From Acidobacteriaceae bacterium (GTDB taxonomy: Bacteria > Acidobacteriota > Terriglobia > Terriglobales > Acidobacteriaceae), in assembly GCA_030042915.1 (NCBI GenBank), contig JASHYS010000267.1, forward strand, positions 1 to 7,507: DNA of 7,507 nt. The letters run 5' to 3'. The notes below the pieces were generated by a model. It was not told where the DNA came from, did no database searches, and saw nothing but the letters and a program-made list of their open reading frames with translations. A program made the position numbers and the translations under genes. Each line of letters starts with the position of its first letter. Position 1 is the stretch's first letter. Shown in pieces: positions 1-5,952 of this stretch.

Positions 1-344
1 CGGAAGTTTTTGTCCTGCCCTCGCATCAGGAGAACTTCGGTGTTTCAGTGGCGGAGGCACTGGCGTGCGGCTTACCCGTCATTGTCTCGAATAAGGTGAA
101 CATCTGGCGGGAAGTTGAGAGGGCCTTGGCGGGATTTGTGAGCGAAGATACTGTTGCCGGCATTGAGGCCGCCCTGCGCCGTTGGTCAGAGCTGACCAGC
201 GAGGAACTGGCGGATTTCAGGATACGCGGCAGGAAGTGCTTCGATGAGCAGTTCAACTATAGAGTCAATGCCAAGCGGGTGTTGGAAAACATCGAGTACG
301 TAGCGCGGCAACGCCGGCAAAGTCCTGAACCCGTTTCGGCTTGA
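1..344 (+). CDS. Glycosyltransferase family 4-type protein, C-terminal fragment (5' end outside window)
   Basis: The open frame runs from the window edge (first full codon at base 3) to a TGA at 342-344, about 113 residues. It starts inside the C-terminal donor-binding domain of a GT-B glycosyltransferase. Near its beginning is the run EVFVLPSHQENFGVSVAEAL, which contains E-x7-E (E of QENFG to E of VAEAL), followed by ACGLPVIVS. This is the nucleotide-sugar-binding signature of GT4 (Glycos_transf_1). The remainder (REVERALAGFVSED, then a helical tail with FDEQFNY) is the usual C-terminal helix region. An internal GTG at 48 is not the real start, because the motif begins before it. By family, the enzyme should transfer a sugar from a nucleotide donor to a lipid-linked acceptor on the inner face of the cytoplasmic membrane. 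Donor and acceptor cannot be read from this fragment. It is separated from the next gene by 94 bases containing a hairpin, so it may end an upstream transcription unit. Confidence 0.88.
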   Translation, partial: EVFVLPSHQENFGVSVAEALACGLPVIVSNKVNIWREVERALAGFVSEDTVAGIEAALRRWSELTSEELADFRIRGRKCFDEQFNYRVNAKRVLENIEYVARQRRQSPEPVSA

Positions 345-353
345 GCAGAATCG

Positions 354-375
354 CGCTGCCGGGCGCCCGGCGGCG
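354..375 (+). terminator. GC-rich hairpin, possible weak terminator
   Basis: A perfect 14-base palindrome (GCCGGGCGCCCGGC, 358-371) extends in RNA through one G-U pair and three more G-C pairs. The result is a 9-bp stem (354-362 with 367-375) around a GCGC loop. It starts 9 bases after the stop of the glycosyltransferase fragment. It is followed by ATCGTTAATTT, which is T-rich but not a clean T run, so intrinsic termination may be only partial. The position between two genes suggests a boundary or attenuator. A protein-binding palindrome is an alternative. Confidence 0.45.
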
Positions 376-378
376 ATC

Positions 379-438
379 GTTAATTTAGCGAAAGCAACGA
401 CCGATTAACTGTATTCTGTAAGAACCATAGGAGTTTCA
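379..438 (+). promoter_or_regulatory. Leader of the kinase gene: inverted repeat, possible promoter, ribosome binding site
   Basis: This AT-richer stretch between the hairpin and the kinase gene contains GTTAAT (379-384) and its reverse complement ATTAAC (404-409), 19 bases apart, which could be an operator. TATTCT (412-417) resembles a -10 box, but no convincing -35 box lies at normal spacing. The promoter is therefore a guess based on location. AGGAG (429-433), five bases before the ATG at 439, is a good Shine-Dalgarno sequence and fixes the start of the next gene. Confidence 0.35.
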
Positions 439-2709
439 ATGTCCCTCGAAATTCAATCGGAGCACCTGCCGGCGCAGCCTGTTGAAGGCCGGCCAGGCAC
501 TCTGCCATTGGTCGAGCAGCGCTCGCTGATAGACGTCTGGCGCGTCCTCAGCAAGCACAAGTTCCTTATCCTTGGCGTGACCATTTTCGCGGTCGCGGTG
601 GGGGTGTGGGAAGCGTTTCACACGCCGCCGGTTTATGAGAGCGTGTCGCGTGTCGAAGTGAAGCCAAACGAGATCACCAGCGCCGACATCGGAAGCTTCT
701 TTACGGCGGAGGATCTGGACCAAACCGACCTGGATACGGAGATGAACGTCCTGAAGAGCGACGAAGTGCTGTTTGAAACAGCGCAGCATCTCGGTCTCCT
801 CGAGCGGATCCGGGGCGGCTCGGAAAAAAACGGCACAGCGGTCGCGTACACCGCCTCCCGGCCAATCACGCCGCAGGAGCGGGCCGCGATGATTGGAATC
901 ATCAAGGGCGGCCTGACGATCTCCATTCTGCCCAATACGCGGATCATGGAAATCCGTTACCGGGGAACCGATCCCAAACTCGCCACTGCGATCATCAATG
1001 AACTGGTCGACACCTATTCCGATGAGGACCTGCGCACGAAGTTCGAGCGTACTGAGCATGTGTCGGCATGGCTGCAGAAGAGGCTTGACGATCTGCGCCA
1101 GGAGGCCGAGGATACGCAGCGTGATCTGGCCAACTACCAGAGGGCCCACAATATCGTCGGCACGGATGAGACCTCGAATCTCACGCTGCAGACGCTGGAG
1201 AGCGTCAGCAGCGATTTAAATACAGCCGAAGCGCAACGCATTCAGGACGAAACGCGCATGCGGCAGTTCACCTCGCTCAATCCCGACATGGTCGCCTTGA
1301 TGGGCGACGATTCCACGCTTTCCTCGATCCAGAATCAACTCACCGATCTTGAAACCAAGCGTGCAGAGCTGGCCGCGCAATACGGCCCGAACCATCCTCA
1401 GATCCAGCAGCTCGACGCCCAGATCAGCCAGGTTCAGGCGCAGCTGAAGAAAGAAGTCGATAGCGCACGGCGCCAGGTTCAGGACGAATACGCGAACACG
1501 CTGGGCACGGAGGATGCGTTGCGCAGGCGCCTGGGTGAGCAGGAGGATGCGGCGTACCGCTTGAACTCGGATGTAGCGCAGTACGCGATCCTGCGCCACG
1601 AGGCCGAACTCACCCGTACGCTCTACGACACGCTTCAGATGCGGCTCAAGGAAGCCAGCGTCACGGCCGGATTATCGGCAGCCAACATCACGGTAGTCGA
1701 CCGCGCCGAAGTTCCCTTTATCCCCGTGGCGCCGCGCAAAGGCATGATTTTGATGATGGGGTTGCTGGGCGGAATACTGGTTGGAGCCTTGTTGGCGTTT
1801 GTGATTGAGTCCATCGACGACCGGCTGCGCACCTCAGAAGAAGTGGAAAGCGCTTCGCTGTTGCCGTCGATCGCGGCCATTCCGCACATGTTGTCGAGCC
1901 CAGCGTGGCGCAGGAGCGAAGGCCGGGAAGAACCGGCGCTCAGCACTCCCACGGCTCCACAACAGCTGATCACGCTGTGGGATCCCAAGTCGAACGGTGC
2001 TGAGTCTTATCGCGGCATGCGCGCCTCCCTGCTGCTTTCTTCCATTGATAATCCGCCCAAAGTTATCGTGGTGACGAGCTGTTTCCCGGCGGAGGGCAAG
2101 ACGACCACGTGTCTGAATCTGGCCATCGTGCTGGCGCAACGGGGCGAGCGAGTTTTGCTGGTCGACGCTGACCTGCGTCGCGGCAGCTTGCACCGCGCAT
2201 TCGCTATGGGCGACCAGAACTTGGGCCTTTCCACGGTGCTGGCTCAGGGAGGGGCGCACATCGACATTCCTGCGCCATTGCCGGAGTTGCCCGAGCTGCA
2301 TGTGCTGCCCACGGGACCGCGGCCGCCCAACCCGGCCGAGATGCTTTCTTCCAATCGCATGGAGGAGCAGATGCGGCTGTGGACGAAGGAGTTCGACCGC
2401 ATCGTCATCGACAGCGCGCCCCTGCTTGCCGTCTCGGATACGCAGGCCATGGCGGTGCGCGCCGACGCTGTGTTGCTGATCGTGCGCGCCGGAGTCACCC
2501 GAAAACGCGCGCTCATCCGCGCCCGCGACCTTCTCTGGCGCATCAATGCCCCGGTCGCCGGGGTGGTGGTGAACGACGTCGACATGCGCCTGGAAAACTT
2601 CTATACCTACCACTACAGCATGTACGCCAATGACTATTTCTATGGATACCAGCAGAGCAAGTCATCAGATCGGGCCTATGGGTATGAAGACGACGAAAGG
2701 CAGAGGTGA
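439..2709 (+). CDS. Polysaccharide co-polymerase fused to BY-type tyrosine autokinase (Wzc-like)
   Basis: This 756-residue inner-membrane protein has the Wzc/ExoP layout and controls polymer length and export through cycles of tyrosine autophosphorylation. It has a Wzz domain from about residue 28, TM1 at about 42-60, and a periplasmic part with a long coiled-coil-prone segment (about 205-375). The GNVR region follows, including YGPNHPQIQQL (315-325) and the HEAELTRTLYDTL helix (387-399). A proline motif (P426, P429, P432) precedes TM2 (about 436-456). The cytoplasmic kinase has Walker A around CFPAEGKTTT (548-557, K554, T555), Walker A' LLVDADLRR (573-581; D576, D578) and Walker B IVIDSAP (655-661, D658). 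The C-terminal tail holds nine tyrosines between 722 and 749, the usual autophosphorylation cluster. The ATG has AGGAG five bases upstream. The stop is one base before the next gene's ATG, so co-translation with the export protein is likely. Wzc-type proteins normally work with a low-molecular-weight tyrosine phosphatase; none is in the window. Confidence 0.95.
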   Translation: MSLEIQSEHLPAQPVEGRPGTLPLVEQRSLIDVWRVLSKHKFLILGVTIFAVAVGVWEAFHTPPVYESVSRVEVKPNEITSADIGSFFTAEDLDQTDLDTEMNVLKSDEVLFETAQHLGLLERIRGGSEKNGTAVAYTASRPITPQERAAMIGIIKGGLTISILPNTRIMEIRYRGTDPKLATAIINELVDTYSDEDLRTKFERTEHVSAWLQKRLDDLRQEAEDTQRDLANYQRAHNIVGTDETSNLTLQTLESVSSDLNTAEAQRIQDETRMRQFTSLNPDMVALMGDDSTLSSIQNQLTDLETKRAELAAQYGPNHPQIQQLDAQISQVQAQLKKEVDSARRQVQDEYANTLGTEDALRRRLGEQEDAAYRLNSDVAQYAILRHEAELTRTLYDTLQMRLKEASVTAGLSAANITVVDRAEVPFIPVAPRKGMILMMGLLGGILVGALLAFVIESIDDRLRTSEEVESASLLPSIAAIPHMLSSPAWRRSEGREEPALSTPTAPQQLITLWDPKSNGAESYRGMRASLLLSSIDNPPKVIVVTSCFPAEGKTTTCLNLAIVLAQRGERVLLVDADLRRGSLHRAFAMGDQNLGLSTVLAQGGAHIDIPAPLPELPELHVLPTGPRPPNPAEMLSSNRMEEQMRLWTKEFDRIVIDSAPLLAVSDTQAMAVRADAVLLIVRAGVTRKRALIRARDLLWRINAPVAGVVVNDVDMRLENFYTYHYSMYANDYFYGYQQSKSSDRAYGYEDDERQR

Positions 2710-2710
2710 C

Positions 2711-3649
2711 ATGACCAGAATGATTGCGCGCGCAACGGCAATCGCCGCGATTCTGTTTGTGCAGGCCTGGCTGGGGATGGCGCAGGCGGCACCCAATCCT
2801 GAGCCCGACCTCGCGCCACCGCTGAAGATCGGCTCCGGCGATCTGCTGGAAGTGACCATGTTTCTCAACCCCGACCTTTCAGGCCGCTACAGGGTGGATG
2901 AAAAGGGCGATATCACCCTTCCACTGGCCGGCCGCATTCATGTCGATGGTTCAACCGCGGAAGAGGCCGCGACGCTGATCGAGAAGCGCTTCCTTGACCA
3001 GCAGATTCTGCAGCCTGCCAATTGCCACGCGACGGTCTTCATCGCCGAGTATGCAACGCAGGGCATTATCGTCAACGGCGAAGTGAAGGCGCCCGGTGTC
3101 TATCCAGCCCTGGGCGTGCGCATGCTGAACGATTTGATCACAGCGGCGGGCGGCTTGTTGCCCACTGCGGCTTCGCAGGTGATGATTACCCATCGCGACG
3201 ATCCCGCTCATCCGCAAACGGTGGACTACAATCCCGCGGCCCTCAAGCCCGTGATCCCCCAGCTGCAGATTTTTCCGGGAGATTCGCTTCTGGTTCCCCG
3301 GGCGGGCGTCGTTTATGTGCTGGGCGACGTGGGCAAGCCAGGCATGTATGTGCTCGACGGCCGCGACACGTTGACAGTGGAGGCGGCCATGGCGCTGGCC
3401 GGCAACAGCCAGCACGCGGCGGCCTTGAAACGCGTACAGCTGGTGCGCACCATGGCGGACGGGAAAAAAGAGCAAATCATCCTTCCCGTGAATCTGATCC
3501 TCAAGGGCCAGGCTCCCGACGTGGCCATGAAAGATGGGGACATTCTTTATGTTCCCACCAGCAATGGCAGACTGGCGACAGAACAGGCCATCAACTCTGC
3601 ATTGGGCATCGGCAGTTCGGTTGCCATCTACAGGGCTGCTTACCAATAG
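2711..3649 (+). CDS. Polysaccharide export protein, Wza/GumB-like, with SLBB domains
   Basis: This 312-residue exported protein should form, or feed, the periplasmic/outer-membrane channel through which the polymer leaves the cell, docked to the preceding co-polymerase. Residues 1-26 look like a signal peptide: MTRMIAR, a hydrophobic core (ATAIAAILFVQAWLGM), then AQA before APNP, which suits signal peptidase I. There is no lipobox cysteine. A Poly_export domain covers about 36-112 (KIGSGDLLEVTMF, then RVDEKGDITLPLAG). A first SLBB domain covers about 117-165 (IIVNGEVKAPGVY) and a second about 200-250 (VYVLGDVGKPGMY). The C-terminal segment (about 287-312) is mildly amphipathic and could be the membrane-spanning helix seen in Wza. 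The ATG at 2711 is chosen because AGAGG (2702-2706) lies four bases upstream, it follows the kinase stop by one base, and the signal peptide then starts at residue 1. An in-frame ATG at 2630 would put 27 polar residues before it. Confidence 0.93.
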   Translation: MTRMIARATAIAAILFVQAWLGMAQAAPNPEPDLAPPLKIGSGDLLEVTMFLNPDLSGRYRVDEKGDITLPLAGRIHVDGSTAEEAATLIEKRFLDQQILQPANCHATVFIAEYATQGIIVNGEVKAPGVYPALGVRMLNDLITAAGGLLPTAASQVMITHRDDPAHPQTVDYNPAALKPVIPQLQIFPGDSLLVPRAGVVYVLGDVGKPGMYVLDGRDTLTVEAAMALAGNSQHAAALKRVQLVRTMADGKKEQIILPVNLILKGQAPDVAMKDGDILYVPTSNGRLATEQAINSALGIGSSVAIYRAAYQ

Positions 3650-3722
3650 ATCTCGGGCTAAGTCTGCTGCTGTCCAGAGTTCCCATCTGGGGGAAAACTG
3701 CCGCAATCAAAGAGCGCCAAAG

Positions 3723-3790
3723 CCAGCCTTGGAAAAAACCGCACCAGGAAGGTTGCACGCAGATTGGCCGCGATAAGTAAGGAAGGCTGG
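3723..3790 (+). repeat. Inverted repeat overlapping the dehydratase ribosome binding site
   Basis: CCAGCCTT (3723-3730) and AAGGCTGG (3783-3790) are perfect 8-base reverse complements separated by 52 bases. The second arm covers most of the GGAAGG Shine-Dalgarno sequence (3781-3786) of the gene starting at 3793. In mRNA the pair could mask that site. The rest of the 143-base gap (3650-3792) shows a weak TTCCC/GGGAA hairpin (3680-3695) and an A6 run (3733-3738). No clear terminator or promoter was seen. Eight base pairs over a long loop could be coincidence. Confidence 0.35.
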
Positions 3791-3792
3791 AA

Positions 3793-4773
3793 ATGAGCAA
3801 ACGCGCGCTGATCTGCGGCATCTCGGGGCAGGACGGCAGCTATCTTGCAAAGTTGCTCCTGGAGCGCGGCTACGAAGTCTGGGGCAGTTCGCGCGACGCC
3901 GAACAGACTTCTTTTCACAATGCCAAGCGGCTGGGGATCTACGATTCGCTGCATTTGGTTTCGCTCAATCTGCGCGATGTGGGTAACGCCATCGGGTTGC
4001 TCCGGCGCATTCGGCCAAGCGAAGTTTTCAGCCTGGCCGGACAAAGTTCAGTCGGTCTTTCTTTCGAGCAGCCTGTCGAAACCATCGAGAGCATCGCCCT
4101 GGGGACGTTGACTCTTCTGGAGGCGATCCGGCTGACCAATCCGGAGATCCGCCTGTACAACGCCGGCTCGACGGAATGCTTCGGTGACACCGGCGACAGC
4201 ACGGCCAACGAGAGTACTCGCTTCAACCCGCGCAGTTCTTACGCCGTGGCCAAAGCGTCGGCCTTCTGGATCGTGGCCAACTACCGCGAAGCCTACGGCA
4301 TGTTCGCCTGCACCGGGATTCTGTCGAATCACGACTCACCCTTGCGCCCATTGCGATTCGTGACCCGCAAGATCATTCACGGCGCCGCTTGCCTGGCCCT
4401 GGGCCGGGAGAGCCCTATGGCGCTGGGCAATTTGGACATTGAGCGGGACTGGGGCTGGGCGCCTGAATATATTGAAGCGGTCGCCCTGATGCTTGATCAG
4501 CCGGCGCCTGAAGATTACATCATTGCCACGGGTCAAAGTCACGCTCTGACCGCGTTTGTAAAAACCGCCTACGATTTGATCGGCAAGGACTGGCGCAACC
4601 ACGTAACGCAGGATCAGAAGCTCATGCGGCCGACGGACATCCGGCAGAACAAGGTCGACCCTGCCAAGGCGGCGACCAGGCTGGGCTGGAAAGCGCGTAG
4701 CGGAATGAAGGAAGTCATCGAAAAAATGCTCGAAGCTGAGATGCAGATGCTCAGGGAAGAGCGCACGGCCTAG
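3793..4773 (+). CDS. gmd: GDP-mannose 4,6-dehydratase-like SDR enzyme
   Basis: This 326-residue cytosolic extended short-chain dehydrogenase should convert GDP-D-mannose to GDP-4-keto-6-deoxy-D-mannose, the precursor of GDP-rhamnose, GDP-fucose or GDP-perosamine. The N-terminal Rossmann motif is GISGQDGSYL (G9, G12, G15), the form typical of GMD. LAGQSSVGLSFEQP (81-94) matches the conserved LAAQSHV-SFE region. YNAGSTECFG (122-131) supplies catalytic S126 (Thr in many GMDs) and E128. SSYAVAK (148-154) gives Y150 and K154. SNHDSPLRPLRFVTRK (178-193) and GNLDIERDWGWAPEY (212-226) are GMD substrate and NADP-site signatures. It is shorter than classical GMD (roughly 345-375 residues) because the segment after the first beta strands is reduced. 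GGAAGG lies six bases before the ATG. The product would supply a deoxysugar for the glycosyltransferases that follow. A related GDP-sugar epimerase/dehydratase specificity cannot be excluded. Confidence 0.87.
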   Translation: MSKRALICGISGQDGSYLAKLLLERGYEVWGSSRDAEQTSFHNAKRLGIYDSLHLVSLNLRDVGNAIGLLRRIRPSEVFSLAGQSSVGLSFEQPVETIESIALGTLTLLEAIRLTNPEIRLYNAGSTECFGDTGDSTANESTRFNPRSSYAVAKASAFWIVANYREAYGMFACTGILSNHDSPLRPLRFVTRKIIHGAACLALGRESPMALGNLDIERDWGWAPEYIEAVALMLDQPAPEDYIIATGQSHALTAFVKTAYDLIGKDWRNHVTQDQKLMRPTDIRQNKVDPAKAATRLGWKARSGMKEVIEKMLEAEMQMLREERTA

Positions 4774-4824
4774 ACCGGCCGGTGTAGCCGGGCCAGGTGC
4801 TTCCCCGCCTCGCGAGTGCGAAAC

Positions 4825-5952
4825 ATGCCTTCCACGCCACCACAATTGATTGCGATCGTTCCCCGGATGCTGCCGATGCGCTGCGGCGTCAGCGACTTTG
4901 CGCTCTCAGTCGCCGGGGAATTGGAATCTGCCTTCGGCATCCAGACTGCCTTTGCTGTGCTGAACTCCCAGGAGCGGTGCGCAATCCGCTATCCGATCGT
5001 TTATTGCATGCCGGGCGAAGTGCTGGATGCGTGCGTATCCCTCAGCAAGGGCGGGCCGGCGGCTTTGCTGGTGCATCTGAGTGGCTACGGATATTCGCAG
5101 GACGGCGCGCCCGCGGATCTGGCCAATGCGATTGTCGGCGTAAGTGCAAGCGGCCGGTTTCGTATCACCGTGCTCTTCCACGAGCTATTTGCATGGGGAA
5201 TGCCGTGGCGATCGGCGTTCTGGCATTCGCGCCGGCAAAGGGAGGTTCTTCGCCGCATTGCCTTAACGTGCGACCTGCTGGTGACCAGCACGCAGCCCTC
5301 CCTTGCGTGGCTCGAGAAGGTGCCGAACAGGCGATCCGCCGTACCCGTCCAGCTTCTTCCTATCTTCTCGCAGGTCGGCGAGCCCCATGAGCCTGTGCTC
5401 TTTACTCAGCGCCAACCGGTGGGGGTGGTTTTCGGCCTCGCAACGACGAGGCAAAGAGCCTATAAAGAGATGGCCGGGCTGGGAAGCATGCTGCGCGATC
5501 TCGGCATTGAGGAGCTATGGGATATCGGCCCCGAGATCGCAACACCGCGTGAGCTCTCAGGCATTCCTATCAGATTTTTGGGAGTGCTGCCCGCAGAACA
5601 GGTAAGTGAGCGGCTTTCGCAGGCCAGATTCGGATTCCTGCCGTTCTTTTCGGCCTGGCTGACTAAATCCACCGTCCTCGCCGCGTATTGCGCGCACGGT
5701 ACTATTCCTGTTCTGGCGCGGAACCTTTCCGGCGAAATCGCGGGATTACGGGATGGACTTCAGCTATTGAGCCCGCAATCGGTGAACACTGCGCTGGGCT
5801 CGGGCCTGGAGCAGTGCTCGCACGCCGCCTGGAGCTGGTACCAGGGACACCGGCTGCGCGTGCACGCGTCAATGTATGCGCGTTGGATCGAGGGTTCTGC
5901 ATCAGGTTTGGGCCCAGACGCAGAGGTTCCGGCGGCGATGAAGGCAGAGTGA
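4825..5952 (+). CDS. Divergent GT-B glycosyltransferase-like protein lacking E-x7-E
   Basis: This 375-residue soluble protein has no signal peptide or membrane segment and its family is not certain. The N-terminus (LIAIVPRMLPMRCGVSDFAL, residues 8-27) resembles the first strand and glycine loop of GT4 enzymes. TVLFHELFAWG (115-125) and DLLVTSTQPSLAWLE (150-164) fit the acceptor domain and linker of a GT-B fold. PVGVVFGLATTRQRAY (198-213) and FLGVLPAEQVSERLSQARFGF (251-271) fit the C-terminal Rossmann half. Where GT4 proteins carry E-x7-E, this one reads PFFSAWLTKSTVLAAYCAHG (273-292), with neither glutamate. It may use another donor mode, or be a non-catalytic partner. The ATG at 4825 is preferred. 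A GTG at 4816 would add only three residues, and neither has a strong Shine-Dalgarno sequence. It begins 51 bases after the dehydratase stop and its TGA overlaps the next gene's GTG, so it appears co-expressed. Confidence 0.75.
   Translation: MPSTPPQLIAIVPRMLPMRCGVSDFALSVAGELESAFGIQTAFAVLNSQERCAIRYPIVYCMPGEVLDACVSLSKGGPAALLVHLSGYGYSQDGAPADLANAIVGVSASGRFRITVLFHELFAWGMPWRSAFWHSRRQREVLRRIALTCDLLVTSTQPSLAWLEKVPNRRSAVPVQLLPIFSQVGEPHEPVLFTQRQPVGVVFGLATTRQRAYKEMAGLGSMLRDLGIEELWDIGPEIATPRELSGIPIRFLGVLPAEQVSERLSQARFGFLPFFSAWLTKSTVLAAYCAHGTIPVLARNLSGEIAGLRDGLQLLSPQSVNTALGSGLEQCSHAAWSWYQGHRLRVHASMYARWIEGSASGLGPDAEVPAAMKAE

Noticed and set aside
1834..2613. Long open frame on the minus strand (259 codons) inside the kinase gene.
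   Set aside because: It lies fully antisense to a gene with clear motifs, has no recognisable domain, and is expected from GC-rich codon usage.
2630..2710. Earlier ATG at 2630 for the export protein.
   Set aside because: It lies inside the kinase gene's tyrosine-tail region and would bury the signal peptide behind 27 polar residues. The ATG at 2711 has a good ribosome binding site.
3753..3777. TTGCAC and GATAAG before the dehydratase gene as a -35/-10 pair.
   Set aside because: The spacing is only 13 bases and TTGCAC matches the consensus at just half of its positions.
3700..3792. Resemblance of GCGCCAAAGCC and nearby segments to parts of the GEMM-I c-di-GMP riboswitch.
   Set aside because: Only one short segment is similar. 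The expected GGCAAACC-type and GGUAGC-type conserved segments, and a plausible paired scaffold, are not present.
4775..4794. Hairpin GGCCGG-tgtag-CC(G)GGCC just after the dehydratase stop, considered as a terminator.
   Set aside because: The six-pair stem contains a bulge and no T run follows. The next gene begins 30 bases later in the same direction.
5688..5948. Upstream extension of the GT4 reading frame to an earlier start at 5688.
   Set aside because: It would overlap the previous gene by about 260 bases and adds a low-complexity, R/G/A-rich stretch with no GT motif. The GTG at 5949 has a ribosome binding site and an ordinary overlap.
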